The notes: generated by a model not told the origin, from the sequence alone. A stretch of 64,000 nt of DNA from CAYQLY01 sp964418605 (GCA_964418605.1 CAYQLY010000002.1:62001-126000), one strand, 5' to 3'; counted from the first letter of the stretch, positions 35,254 through 44,745 are shown. Numbers and translations: made by a program.

Positions 35254-38200
35254 TTATTGTAAAAAGATTAATCGGTTAAATTTAATCGTTTTTTGACTTG
35301 ATTTTTTTGTAGAATTCAGTTTAATGGTACAATTATATATTCCAGGTTTAATTTTTTCACCTGTATGATCAGTTCCATCCCAGGTAATAAAATCTTCTTC
35401 GGAGTCTATTTTTTTAGAGATGGATTTAATATATTTTCCATCAGATGAAAAAATATCTATCGTTACATCGATAGGGTTTTGATAGGGTGTACAAGTAAAT
35501 GTTGTGGTATTGTTAAATGGATTAGGATAGGCTGTTGTTTCTAATATCTCAAAAGACTTTTCTTTAATAAAGGCATCGATTGATTCTTTTTGGGAGTTGT
35601 GATATATATCCCACGCTTTCACCGTAAATGTATAGTGTCCATTTTCCTTCTGTAGAGGAAGTATGATTCTTCCTAATTGATAATTGTTTAAGTCGCTAAA
35701 ATAATAGTCGGTTATATTTATACTTTCTTTTTCTCCTGTTTTGTTATTAGTTATTTCCAGTGTAATGCCTTGATCTAGTTTTTGAGAAATAGCGATTCCA
35801 TTTTCATCAAACAAGGTCATATAAGCTGTTGGATTTTCATCTACTGTATTTCCTGAAACAAATAATGTGTCATTAAGATAAATATGTAGTTGGGGTGGTA
35901 TGGTATCTTGATCTACCATGGCACTTTTACCACCAATGAGTACTTGGCAAAATCCCCGAGCATCTTCCTGATCATTAAATGCATACATCGTTATTTTTCC
36001 TGGACCTGTTGCATAGTTAATTGTAGATGGAATCATACATGTAAAACTGATTTTTCCGTTTTTTATTGTACCAGACGCTTGGTAAATTTTTTCTCGTTCT
36101 TTGAATGTGAATGGTGTGCTTTCATCGCCTTTCGTTTTTTCGCTATGTGTTTTATCCCAAATGCGAACGATAAGATCTCCATTAAAACCAGGTATTGTTT
36201 TTGTGGATGTATTTTCTATAAACCCTTCAAAGGTTATTTTTTTAAAAGCTTGTAATGTGTCTTTAGTTGTGATGAAAGGATGTTGATTACATGTTGTTAG
36301 ATTTATATTATATTTTGAAGATGCTAATTTCATCGACGGGTCTCCTAATAGAGAGAAATTTCGATTAATGACACCACTGAAGCTTGTATTCTTAGTTTTT
36401 CTGATAATATCCCCCAATCTGTTTTCAGTATCAAATAGTGTTTCGTAGAATTGATTCAGTAATAAGTAATTCGAATTTGAAAATACGGGTCGTGTGGTTG
36501 TAATTAGACCAATCGCTCCTCCTTTTGGATTAAGGATCATTTTTTCTCCTGCTGAAGTTAGCTCTGGATCATCAAATCTTCCAAACTCACAGGTTGCTGT
36601 GATGATGAGGGGTAGTTTGTCTTTATTTTTCCATGAGGTAATCTGTGGTATGTCTAGTATTTTTTCATTAGCCCAGCCGTATTCACTGCCATGGCCTGTA
36701 TAGTTAATAATTAAGCAGCCTTTTTCAACTAATGTATTGATAGCTTGGTTGACAAGAGGCGCTGACTGTCCGTATGCTTCTGTGACCTGAGGGTAACTGT
36801 CCAGGTATATTTTTTTTATATTCAAATAGGGATTAAGCGTATCAAGTTTAGTTGCTATTTTTTCAGCGTCTTGTGTGTGGGTGTTTTCATCTCCATCATC
36901 AGCAATAAATGCAATGGTGTTTTTCCAGTCTCCAGTAGTTTTAGCTGTATAGGTTATAAGTTTATCAATAACTTCTTTTGCTTCTTTTATACTTTTCACA
37001 GGTATTCGTCCTATTCCTACATCAAGGGTATGATTTTCTGGCGGTGCTTCCCCCCATTCCCCTTCGTGATCTTCTAGGAAACCTATATAATCATCAGAAG
37101 AATAGCTGTAGATTGGATGAAATGATTCGCGTGACTCGTAAGTGGGAACAGTATATTGGTCTGTTTTTTTGTAATTATAAGAGCAGTTTCCTAATAGTAA
37201 AACGTATTTAAGTTGGTTGTTTTTTTTGTACAAGAATTTTATAAAATCTCGTATAGCGGTAATGTCTTGTGCGCCAGAAGAAAATTCGTTATAAATTTTA
37301 TCTATCGTAATTACAGATGCTGAGATAGCATCATGTTCTAATCGCCATTTGGCTAAACGTTCTGCTTCTTGTGCTAATGATTGGGTTGTGATGATTAGTA
37401 AAGTAGGTGTAGCTATAGCATGAAGGTCTTGATTGTAGATTTTGTATCCTTGTAATGGAGATGGAAAATTATTTTCTGCAAATAATATGAATTGAACTAA
37501 AGGTGTTTTCTTTTCCGGTGTAAATAAAAAATTAGTTGTTGTTGGTTGATAGGTTATCTCTTGGATTTGTTTTTGATCAGATATATCCCAGATATGAAGA
37601 GGTGTTGCATCGCTATAGTTGATTTGAAATGTTAGTTTTTCATTTTTAGAGTTAGGATATTGAATATAGGTTGCTTGATTATATAATTGAATTTTACGTT
37701 TTGCTTCTATTGCGAAATAGTTAAGATATCCTTTTGCTCTATAGTCATTTTGCTTATCGTAGGTATAGTTTATAGTTAGTATACTATTATCTGGGGTATA
37801 GGAAAAATTAGTTTTACTTTCATTTGCTTTTAGTGTATAGGGTGCATCTACAATGGGTTGAATAAGTTGCTTGCCTACTAATTTGCTATTGATAGTAATA
37901 GCAAAGTTGGAAGGAGTGAAAGAGGATGCGGCTACAGAGGAGGTGAATTCAATGGACTTGTTGTCAACTAATCCTGGTAAATTTAAATTAAATGAATACA
38001 TTAATTTTTTATCAAAAATCTCACCCAGCCATTTCCTTCCAGAGTGCAAAAGATTGATGCTATCTCTTTCATGAAAGAGATAATCGGTATAAGTTGATAT
38101 AATAGATGTAGAAGGTGCGATTGGTGTTTGTTGTTTGGAGATTCGTTTACCTGGTTCGAAGCCTAAACACAAAAAATAGAAACTCGTATCTGAGTATTGA

Positions 38201-38598
38201 TTTTTTTCATGGTAAAAATGAGCTGTGGTGGCATTGTACATGATGCGATCAGGACCTTGTGCAAAGAATAAAATATAATCATCCTCATTGAATAGGTCAT
38301 CTTCTTCGCCTTGTATAAAAATAGAATTCTCCGTGAGATCATCTGCTCGTGTGATACTATTTTTTTGAGGCAGCATGCCTCCTCCATTGCCATAAAGTTT
38401 TATAAAACGTGGATTGATTTTTTCAACATCGATGCCTAGTGTTTTTAAGTAAGTAAAATCTATTTTGTGTATACCTGTTTGCGTGATGGGTAGTTTATAC
38501 CATTCTCCTTCAGCTAAGACAGAATGCTCTTTGCCGAAACTAGTGTTAGTATAAAATGATAGAATACTGGCAAAAAAGATGAAATAGGTCAGTCGCAA
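35254..38598 (-). CDS. porU: Type IX secretion sortase PorU (C25 gingipain-like)
   Basis: PorU removes the C-terminal sorting signal of T9SS cargo and attaches it to A-LPS on the cell surface. The 1114-residue protein has a signal-like N-terminus (RLTYFIFFASILSFYTNTSFG), a long beta-rich region, then the C25 peptidase domain at about 395-760. Catalytic residues are H636 in NYTGHGSEYGW and C670 in ITATCEFGRFDDPE. The C-terminal AYPNPFNNTTTF segment is the PorU-type Ig end. The start codon is TTG at 38598; no ATG lies in frame nearby and a full promoter box sits 23 bases upstream. porV follows in the same operon. Confidence 0.93.
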   Translation of the reverse strand: MRLTYFIFFASILSFYTNTSFGKEHSVLAEGEWYKLPITQTGIHKIDFTYLKTLGIDVEKINPRFIKLYGNGGGMLPQKNSITRADDLTENSIFIQGEEDDLFNEDDYILFFAQGPDRIMYNATTAHFYHEKNQYSDTSFYFLCLGFEPGKRISKQQTPIAPSTSIISTYTDYLFHERDSINLLHSGRKWLGEIFDKKLMYSFNLNLPGLVDNKSIEFTSSVAASSFTPSNFAITINSKLVGKQLIQPIVDAPYTLKANESKTNFSYTPDNSILTINYTYDKQNDYRAKGYLNYFAIEAKRKIQLYNQATYIQYPNSKNEKLTFQINYSDATPLHIWDISDQKQIQEITYQPTTTNFLFTPEKKTPLVQFILFAENNFPSPLQGYKIYNQDLHAIATPTLLIITTQSLAQEAERLAKWRLEHDAISASVITIDKIYNEFSSGAQDITAIRDFIKFLYKKNNQLKYVLLLGNCSYNYKKTDQYTVPTYESRESFHPIYSYSSDDYIGFLEDHEGEWGEAPPENHTLDVGIGRIPVKSIKEAKEVIDKLITYTAKTTGDWKNTIAFIADDGDENTHTQDAEKIATKLDTLNPYLNIKKIYLDSYPQVTEAYGQSAPLVNQAINTLVEKGCLIINYTGHGSEYGWANEKILDIPQITSWKNKDKLPLIITATCEFGRFDDPELTSAGEKMILNPKGGAIGLITTTRPVFSNSNYLLLNQFYETLFDTENRLGDIIRKTKNTSFSGVINRNFSLLGDPSMKLASSKYNINLTTCNQHPFITTKDTLQAFKKITFEGFIENTSTKTIPGFNGDLIVRIWDKTHSEKTKGDESTPFTFKEREKIYQASGTIKNGKISFTCMIPSTINYATGPGKITMYAFNDQEDARGFCQVLIGGKSAMVDQDTIPPQLHIYLNDTLFVSGNTVDENPTAYMTLFDENGIAISQKLDQGITLEITNNKTGEKESINITDYYFSDLNNYQLGRIILPLQKENGHYTFTVKAWDIYHNSQKESIDAFIKEKSFEILETTAYPNPFNNTTTFTCTPYQNPIDVTIDIFSSDGKYIKSISKKIDSEEDFITWDGTDHTGEKIKPGIYNCTIKLNSTKKSSQKTIKFNRLIFLQ

Positions 38599-38620
38599 TA
38601 TGCCTACAGATTTTAGTATA

Positions 38621-38628
38621 CAAAGATA
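38621..38628 (-). promoter_or_regulatory. Promoter -7 box for porU-porV
   Basis: TATCTTTG on the minus strand, full consensus, 23 bases before the TTG start of porU. It supports that start. Confidence 0.45.
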
Positions 38629-38670
38629 AGCTAAATCGTGATCGTCGCCTAATTTGTGTAATATTACCCC

Positions 38671-39501
38671 ATGTTTTATAGTTTATACGTGTTGTTATTT
38701 TTAGCTGGCCTGGCAGGTGGTTTTTTAGCCGGCTTATTAGGCATTGGTGGTGGAATTATTTTTATTACGGTTATTCCCTATGCGTTAGAGTCGATGGGTG
38801 TGCCTTCTTCTGAGATGGCGCCTTATATCATAGCTAATTCTATTTTTGCTACATTTTTTTCTTCGCTATCGGGGTCTTATGTTTTGATGAGGAAGAGAAG
38901 TTTTTATCTTAAAGAAGTGTTGACTATTGGATTTTTTGCCAGTTTATCTTCGTTGGCATGGCTTTATTTTTTTGTTAATACACCACATTATTCTAGGCAG
39001 TTTTTTAGTTTTTTTGTCATTATCATCTTGTTAATTATTTTTATAAAAACACTTGTTGCAAGGCGTGCAATTAAAATAGATACGCTTCCACGTTATATGT
39101 ATCTTCAATATAGTCTTGTTGGTTTGATAGGAGGGACGGTATCGGCCCTCACCGGTCTTGGTGGTGGTGTTATTGTAGTGAGTATGCTTACTGGTTTTAT
39201 GCATTTTCAGATATTGAAATCGACATCTATTTCTCAAGGGGTGATTGGCCTCAATGCCATTGCAGTTACAGTTTTTAATTTATATGAAAGTCCTTCTCAT
39301 CTATACCACACGCAGCAAATGGGTTATATTATAGTTCCGATTGTTGTGGTGTTATCGGCAGGTGTATTGTTTACATCTGGTTTAGGAGTGAGGGTTGCTC
39401 GACAACTTCGGCCCGTGTTGTTAACTTATTTGTTTGCCGGATTTATTTTGGTGCTCTTAATAAAGAAAATCATAGACCTCTATGGTGAGGTTAATCTCTA
39501 A
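38671..39501 (+). CDS. TSUP (TauE/SafE) family permease
   Basis: The protein has about eight membrane segments and the duplicated TSUP motif: GLAGGFLAGLLGIGGGIIF near the N-terminus and VGLIGGTVSALTGLGGGVI at about 145-170. Family members are inner membrane exporters or importers of sulfite, sulfoacetate or other organosulfur anions; the substrate cannot be told here. Length 276 is typical. It is divergent from porU and no sulfur-metabolism gene is adjacent. Confidence 0.9.
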   Translation: MFYSLYVLLFLAGLAGGFLAGLLGIGGGIIFITVIPYALESMGVPSSEMAPYIIANSIFATFFSSLSGSYVLMRKRSFYLKEVLTIGFFASLSSLAWLYFFVNTPHYSRQFFSFFVIIILLIIFIKTLVARRAIKIDTLPRYMYLQYSLVGLIGGTVSALTGLGGGVIVVSMLTGFMHFQILKSTSISQGVIGLNAIAVTVFNLYESPSHLYHTQQMGYIIVPIVVVLSAGVLFTSGLGVRVARQLRPVLLTYLFAGFILVLLIKKIIDLYGEVNL

Positions 39502-39515
39502 TAAACACTTTGTTT

Positions 39516-39557
39516 GTATAGTGAATATATTACACCACTATACCACATCACGGTGTA
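39516..39557. repeat. Two overlapping inverted repeats downstream of the TSUP gene
   Basis: GTATAGTG (39516-39523) and CACTATAC (39536-39543) form a perfect 8-base pair of arms. TACACC (39531-39536) and GGTGTA (39552-39557) form a second, mutually exclusive pair. There is no T-run, so these are not standard terminators; they could be operator sites or alternative RNA structures. Confidence 0.4.
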
Positions 39558-39576
39558 TTAAAAGAAAATTATAAAA

Positions 39577-39584
39577 TAATTTTG
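39577..39584 (+). promoter_or_regulatory. Promoter -7 box for the barrel-protein cluster
   Basis: TAATTTTG, full consensus, 57 bases before the ATG at 39641. The -33 region is not convincing. Confidence 0.35.
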
Positions 39585-39640
39585 TAAAAAATAATGATTT
39601 TTTTAAAAAATTTCATATCTTGCAGCTGGATTTAGTAGGT

Positions 39641-40402
39641 ATGAAAAAAGCGCTTTTTCTTTTTATAGTTGCACTCGGTTTTCTGTCCGCCTCAGCATAT
39701 GCTCAAGTGGTGGATTCTTTAAAAATATATGAACCCAAAGTATCTAAAACAACCATTAAGCGGATGAAGTGGGAGGTGGGAACTGATCTAAAGTGGCTTA
39801 TAGAAAACAATGAAAATAACTTACCTACTTTTCTTCTTCGAAAAAATATATTAGAAAAGAAAAAAAGAAGTTTTGGGGTAAGAAAAATTGGATACAGATG
39901 GATTGCTCAAGCTGTTTTCAGTGACACTAAATATGACTATCCTAACCCACCAACTAATGTTCTTTATTCGTATGAGCGTATACGAAGGATTGTATTTGGT
40001 GTCTATGCGGGACGTGAGTGGCAGAATCAATTGGCTCCCCGATGGCAATTTTTCTATGGTATGGATGCAGGACTAGGTTATTATAATTATTTGCAAATTA
40101 ATGCGTATCTCAAATCAGCAGGACTTCCCGAAACGAAAGAGTTTTATAAGAGGATAAACCGATATGAAGCAAGCATTCTTCCATTCATAGGCTTTAAGTT
40201 TTTTCTTCACTCTCGGGTATCTTTTTCATTTGAAAATAGCATCGTATTACGTGCTTATTGGGACCATTTAAGAATAACTCGAGAAATTGAAGATGTCCTT
40301 AATACAACCGTTGTGGAGGTTTATAGAAAAGAAGACACCTCTTTTTCACCAAGTTTTAGCGGGTGGTTATGGTCCAAGTTTAATATCAGTTTTTACTTTT
40401 AG
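39641..40402 (+). CDS. Secreted barrel-like protein, first of a tandem paralog pair
   Basis: A clear signal peptide (MKKALFLFIVALGFLSASAYAQ) starts the 253-residue protein. The mature part is strand-rich with repeated aromatic turns and shares with the next gene the pattern WQFFYGMD, PFIGFKFFLHSRVSFSFE and a final ISFYF. A terminal aromatic residue is typical of outer membrane beta-barrels, so an outer membrane location is inferred. No named family is recognised. The ATG at 39641 starts directly at the signal. The paralog begins 6 bases after the stop. Confidence 0.65.
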   Translation: MKKALFLFIVALGFLSASAYAQVVDSLKIYEPKVSKTTIKRMKWEVGTDLKWLIENNENNLPTFLLRKNILEKKKRSFGVRKIGYRWIAQAVFSDTKYDYPNPPTNVLYSYERIRRIVFGVYAGREWQNQLAPRWQFFYGMDAGLGYYNYLQINAYLKSAGLPETKEFYKRINRYEASILPFIGFKFFLHSRVSFSFENSIVLRAYWDHLRITREIEDVLNTTVVEVYRKEDTSFSPSFSGWLWSKFNISFYF

Positions 40403-40408
40403 CCCTAT

Positions 40409-41128
40409 ATGAAAATGAAAAAAATAGTTTATATATATAGTGTAGTTGGTATGTGTATCCTTCATGATGCATACGCACAACAAGATAGTGTTGTAGCGAC
40501 AACTAATTCGTGGGGTGTTAACCGTTATAGAAATGAAGTAGCCACCAATCTGTTGCCGATAGTGGGGTTGGGCTCAGCAGATGTTTTTTTAAGGCGACAT
40601 CATAGTAGAAAAATAAAAAATTTTCAATCTGTAAGAGAAGCTTACCGGATCAGGGTGGCAACAGGAATAGGTAAGGAAAATTATCCTATTAATTTTTCCT
40701 CTTCCACCAGAATACGTGATAGACTATATACAATACGTAAGCAATCTACCGGTTGGTCTCTTTCATTACAAATAGGGTATGAAAAACAGAAAATAGTAGG
40801 AAAGTTTCAACTTTTTTATGGAATAGACTTGGTTGGAATGTATCATTTAAATAAGGAAGAAACAATTGATGTAGTGGGTTATAGTAGGTCTAAAGAAACA
40901 ATTAGTAGAGTTGGGTGTTCTCCTTTTATTGGATTTAAATATTTTATTCACTCAAGAGTAGCTGTCTCCGTAGAAACCGCATTATCAATTGCATATTTTA
41001 GTGTGCAGGAGTATCGTGAATCGCAAGGAGGTAGCCAAGATCCGGTTGAGCCATTTGAATACAACTACTCCGGATGGATAGTGGATTTTTTACCGATTAA
41101 TTATTTAAACATAGGGTTTTATTTTTAA
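40409..41128 (+). CDS. Secreted barrel-like protein, second of a tandem paralog pair
   Basis: A signal peptide (MKMKKIVYIYSVVGMCILHDAYAQ) precedes a 215-residue strand-rich body. Shared with the upstream gene are FQLFYGID, PFIGFKYFIHSRVAVSVE and the end NIGFYF, so the two arose by duplication but have diverged strongly elsewhere. Outer membrane barrel location is inferred from the terminal phenylalanine. Only 6 bases separate it from its paralog, and 58 bases from the T9SS-substrate gene, so the three probably form one operon. Function unknown. Confidence 0.65.
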   Translation: MKMKKIVYIYSVVGMCILHDAYAQQDSVVATTNSWGVNRYRNEVATNLLPIVGLGSADVFLRRHHSRKIKNFQSVREAYRIRVATGIGKENYPINFSSSTRIRDRLYTIRKQSTGWSLSLQIGYEKQKIVGKFQLFYGIDLVGMYHLNKEETIDVVGYSRSKETISRVGCSPFIGFKYFIHSRVAVSVETALSIAYFSVQEYRESQGGSQDPVEPFEYNYSGWIVDFLPINYLNIGFYF

Positions 41129-41186
41129 CTTAAATATATATAAATGGAAAAGTTTTTATTTTAAATTTAGTCTAGCAGTTGTAATT

Positions 41187-42962
41187 ATGCTAGGTATTTT
41201 TACAGATGCGTTTAGTCAAGGTGTATCTATTGTAACAAGTACTGGTTCTTCAAGTGTTTGTACGACCCCTGTTAAGATTACTTATTTTACCATTAGCTCT
41301 TATTCTGGTGGAGTTGGTGGTTGTTCTTGTTCGTGGGCTATTAGTGGAAATGGTAAAATTATAGGTTCAAATACTAACACAAGCCTTGAAGTAGAGTGGG
41401 ATACAACCTATAGTTCCGGTAAGGTGCAGGTAACTCTTGCTAATTGTTCTAATAAAAAGGTTAATGGCACTTATATTAGGGATGAGTTTATCCAAACATT
41501 GGTAGGAGTTTCTATGGCTGCCTTGCCCGTACCAAATATTCCTTGTGGTTCCACAGATCAAGTTTCTGTTACACTTGCCAATGAAGTAAATTATGCAAAC
41601 ATTCCTTTAACCGTTAAAACGTACGAGTGGGTATTACCTTCTGGATATAAGAACTCATCTGGATATACTGGCGTGGTTACTACTACAACAGCAAGTATAA
41701 ATATAATTCCTACAGCTTACACAGGAGGTATTATAAAAGTAAGAGCTAAAAGTGAGTGTGGAAATTATTATACTAATTATCAATCTGCTACTATCAACCG
41801 TACAGCACCAGCCATTACACTGAGTGGCCCCGCCTCTTTAGCATGTGGGTCTAAAGATGCAGTAACATATACAGCTACTTCTATACCCGGCGCCACCTAC
41901 ACTTGGAAGATTCCTTCCGGCTGGTTAGGTTCGAGTACAAGCAATACCATCACCGTTACACCTGATGGCAGCAGTGTTGGCGATGTAGAGGTCACAGCCA
42001 CGCTTATCTGTGATGGTACAGCTGTGAAGCCTTCTGCAAAAAAATCAGTTTTGTTAAATGCGGTACCAAGCGGATTAACTATAGATAATTATGGAGCTGG
42101 TTCTCGTCCTATCACATGTACGAATTCTATGGTTTTTAGAGTTATTCCCAATGATCCAAGTTGGAAATATAAGTGGGCTTGGGGCGAAGGTATGCGTGTA
42201 TCCGGATCAGTTACTTCGTATGAAGCTTTTTTTGTAGCCGAATCTACTATTTATGGATACAATGGAAAAACTTGGGTTCAAGTGGAAGTTACAAATGCTT
42301 GTGGGCTAAAAATAGCTACTCTTCGAAGAGATGATATAGAATATGAAAGTAATCCGCCTTTTGCTGTGGGTTATGTTTTATGTTATGGTGGTTGTCGTTA
42401 TTCTATACCTGCGCCACCCGAACTTATAATAGATCGTGAAGCAGAATTATATGTAGCTAGTATTGCATCAGGAGGATTTAATACTAAATACACACAATAC
42501 ATTTGGGATCTTTGTGATGGACCATGGTCCTATTCCACTTGCTATGCCGCGGCTTTACCAATTGTTAATCAAGGATCAGATCGGATTAAACTCAAAGTGC
42601 CTTACTCTATTTCCGGGTCTACGATGTCTGGCCGTAAGACATTGAAGGTAACAGCGAAAAATGGCTGTGGCGAATCGAGTACATATAAACAAGAAGTTGT
42701 AATAACATCAAGTCCTTATCTCACCGCCTATCCCAACCCTGTTACTACAGGTAGTTTGATGTTGGAGCGTGAAGGATCTTCAGATAGCAATGCATGGAGC
42801 TATACGATTTATGATACCTTTGGTCAATCAGTACGAGCGGGTGTGATAGAAAAAAATCAAACTACGATACAAGTTGATGTGCAGGGCTTGCCTAAAGGAT
42901 TATATTATATCCTGGCGCAAGATGGTGCAGATATACATCGGCAATATGTTCGTGTGGAGTAA
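41187..42962 (+). CDS. T9SS-sorted secreted protein with PKD/Ig-like repeats (signal peptide out of frame)
   Basis: The 591-residue product has several PKD/Ig-like repeats, for example YTWKIPSGWLGSSTSNTITV and YEWVLPSGYKNSSGY, many paired cysteines, and a C-terminal type A sorting domain (TAYPNPVTTGSLMLE, IYDTFGQSV, GLPKGLYYILAQDG) recognised by the PorU/PorV system. From the ATG at 41187 the signal peptide would be cut short (MLGIFTDAFSQ). The upstream bases encode the rest of a normal signal in this frame, but the only nearby ATG (41144) is one base out of frame. Removing one G after that ATG would give a complete signal starting MKSFYFKFSLAVV. The gene may be damaged at its start or use a rare start codon. 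Confidence 0.75.
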   Translation: MLGIFTDAFSQGVSIVTSTGSSSVCTTPVKITYFTISSYSGGVGGCSCSWAISGNGKIIGSNTNTSLEVEWDTTYSSGKVQVTLANCSNKKVNGTYIRDEFIQTLVGVSMAALPVPNIPCGSTDQVSVTLANEVNYANIPLTVKTYEWVLPSGYKNSSGYTGVVTTTTASINIIPTAYTGGIIKVRAKSECGNYYTNYQSATINRTAPAITLSGPASLACGSKDAVTYTATSIPGATYTWKIPSGWLGSSTSNTITVTPDGSSVGDVEVTATLICDGTAVKPSAKKSVLLNAVPSGLTIDNYGAGSRPITCTNSMVFRVIPNDPSWKYKWAWGEGMRVSGSVTSYEAFFVAESTIYGYNGKTWVQVEVTNACGLKIATLRRDDIEYESNPPFAVGYVLCYGGCRYSIPAPPELIIDREAELYVASIASGGFNTKYTQYIWDLCDGPWSYSTCYAAALPIVNQGSDRIKLKVPYSISGSTMSGRKTLKVTAKNGCGESSTYKQEVVITSSPYLTAYPNPVTTGSLMLEREGSSDSNAWSYTIYDTFGQSVRAGVIEKNQTTIQVDVQGLPKGLYYILAQDGADIHRQYVRVE

Positions 42963-42986
42963 AGTATATTTTGCTTTTCGTTTTCT

Positions 42987-43026
42987 AGAAATAAAAGAGA
43001 CAGCTCATGCTGTCTCTTTTATTTCT
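42987..43026. terminator. Perfect 18-bp bidirectional terminator
   Basis: AGAAATAAAAGAGACAGC (42987-43004) and its exact complement (43009-43026) are separated by a TCAT loop. It lies between the convergent T9SS-substrate gene and rocD and is flanked by T/A-rich sequence in both directions. Confidence 0.85.
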
Positions 43027-43089
43027 GTTGTGTAGGACTAAGTAAATTCTTCGATTCATGTTTTTGCAAACAAGAGTAGCTGTATTTTT

Positions 43090-44346
43090 TTACAACCCCT
43101 TTTGAATTTTATTTTCTACTTCTTTTATCGATTGTTCAATGATGGAGCATCCCTCTACAAGTTGGCTTTCTGTTATAATTAGTGGAGGTGCTAAGCGGAT
43201 GATGTTGCCATGGGTTGGTTTGGCAAGTAATCCATTTTTTTTCATTTGTAAACAAACCTCCCAGGTCAGTTTTCCTTTTTCATCATCATTCATGATAAGA
43301 GCATATAAAAGACCTTTGCCTCGTACGTGTTTGACAAGTGATGTTTTTGTTAACAAAGCTTGCATGCGGTTATGAAGTATCTCGCCCATGGTGGCTGCAT
43401 TTTGTACCATGTTTTCTTCCATTAAAACAGTTAAAGCCGTGATAGCCACGTGCGAAGCAAGTGGATTTCCGCCATATGTTGAGCCATGTTCGCCTGGTTG
43501 TATAGTCAGCATGATGGCATCGTTAGCAAGTACAGCCGACGCAGGCATTGTTCCACCTGAAAGTGCTTTTCCAAGTAATAAAATATCCGGCTTCACTTGT
43601 TCATGATCACAAGCGAGCATTTTACCTGTTCGCCCTAAACCTGTTTGTATTTCATCAGCAATAAATAAGACGTTGTTTTTTTTACAAAGTGCATAAGCTT
43701 TTTGAATATATCCTTCATCTGGAATAACCACACCCGCTTCGCCTTGGATCGGTTCCATCATAAAACCTGCTACATCCGGATCAGCTAATGCTTGTTCAAG
43801 AGCAGGAATATCATTGTAAGGTATGATAACATAACCCGGCATGTATGGCCCAAATCCTTTGTAACTGGATGGATCTGTTGAAGCAGAGATAGCTCCTAAT
43901 GTTCTTCCCCAAAAATTACCTTCTACAAAAATAATTTTGGCTTTGTTTTCGGCAATGCGTTTCGCAGTATAGCCCCACCGTCGGCAGAGTTTGATAGCTG
44001 TTTCGCCGGCTTCTACACCTGTATTCATGGGTAATACCTTATCGTAACCAAAGAGATTAGTTATAAATTTTTCATATACACCGAGTACATTATTATAAAA
44101 AGCCCGTGAGGTAAGGGTAAGGTATTTGGTTTGTTCAATGAGCGACGCGATGATACGTGGATGGCAATGACCTTGATTTACTGCGCTGTAGGCTGATAGA
44201 AAATCATAATATTTTTGTCCTTCCACATCCCACAGATATACACCCTCTCCTTTTGTCAGGACGACAGGGATAGGCTTGTAGTTATGGGCGCCATATTTTT
44301 CTTCTAATTTTATGGCTTGTTCGGAAGATGTGATTTTTTCTATCAT
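43090..44346 (-). CDS. rocD: Ornithine--oxo-acid transaminase
   Basis: This class III PLP aminotransferase converts ornithine and 2-oxoglutarate to glutamate semialdehyde. The N-terminal YGAHNYKPIPVVLTKGEGVY and EGNFWGRTLGAISASTDP are diagnostic for RocD. The PLP site is FIADEIQTGLGRTGKMLA and the Schiff-base lysine is K260 in LLGKALSGG. Length 418 is normal. It stands alone, facing the T9SS-substrate gene across a terminator and diverging from rpmB. Confidence 0.94.
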   Translation of the reverse strand: MIEKITSSEQAIKLEEKYGAHNYKPIPVVLTKGEGVYLWDVEGQKYYDFLSAYSAVNQGHCHPRIIASLIEQTKYLTLTSRAFYNNVLGVYEKFITNLFGYDKVLPMNTGVEAGETAIKLCRRWGYTAKRIAENKAKIIFVEGNFWGRTLGAISASTDPSSYKGFGPYMPGYVIIPYNDIPALEQALADPDVAGFMMEPIQGEAGVVIPDEGYIQKAYALCKKNNVLFIADEIQTGLGRTGKMLACDHEQVKPDILLLGKALSGGTMPASAVLANDAIMLTIQPGEHGSTYGGNPLASHVAITALTVLMEENMVQNAATMGEILHNRMQALLTKTSLVKHVRGKGLLYALIMNDDEKGKLTWEVCLQMKKNGLLAKPTHGNIIRLAPPLIITESQLVEGCSIIEQSIKEVENKIQKGL

Positions 44347-44437
44347 ATTTTTGTTTTTTTACCTATAAAGAGCTTAATAATCAACGAAATTAATTTTAGT
44401 TTGTTTATTATTTATGACTATAAAAATGAGTGTTTAA

Positions 44438-44469
44438 TTTGAGAATATCAATAAAAAGTGTTAAAATTG
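44438..44469 (+). promoter_or_regulatory. Promoter of rpmB-rpmG-DUF4295
   Basis: TTTG at 44438-44441 and TAAAATTG at 44462-44469 (seven of eight -7 positions) are spaced 20 bases apart, 22 bases before the rpmB start. Confidence 0.42.
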
Positions 44470-44490
44470 CAGTCCAATTTTTAAATGATC

Positions 44491-44733
44491 ATGGCACGGA
44501 TTTGTGATATAACAGGTAAAAAGATACAAATGGGATATAAAGTATCGCATGCGAATAATAAAAGCAAGCGTACATTTAGTCCTAATTTGCAGAAGAAACG
44601 ATTTTTTATTCCTGAGGAAAACAGATGGATTACATTGAAGGTATCTACTACTGCTCTTAAGACAATTGACAAGTATGGTATCCATGAAGTGATTAAAAAG
44701 ATGAAAAAAAAGGGAAAGAAACTTCCTGTATAA
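44491..44733 (+). CDS. rpmB: 50S ribosomal protein L28
   Basis: L28 is a small basic protein of the large ribosomal subunit. The 80-residue sequence starts ARICDITGKKIQMGYKVSHA, the standard L28 N-terminus, and has the conserved TFSPNLQKKRFFIPEE and Lys-rich tail. An ATG six bases earlier (44485) would add only Met-Ile; the start at 44491 matches the MAR-type family start. rpmG follows 12 bases downstream. Confidence 0.95.
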   Translation: MARICDITGKKIQMGYKVSHANNKSKRTFSPNLQKKRFFIPEENRWITLKVSTTALKTIDKYGIHEVIKKMKKKGKKLPV

Positions 44734-44745
44734 TAATATAGAGTT

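Noticed and set aside
36494..37211. Several plus-strand frames opposite porU
   Set aside because: They are shadows of the porU coding strand with no start context or domain.
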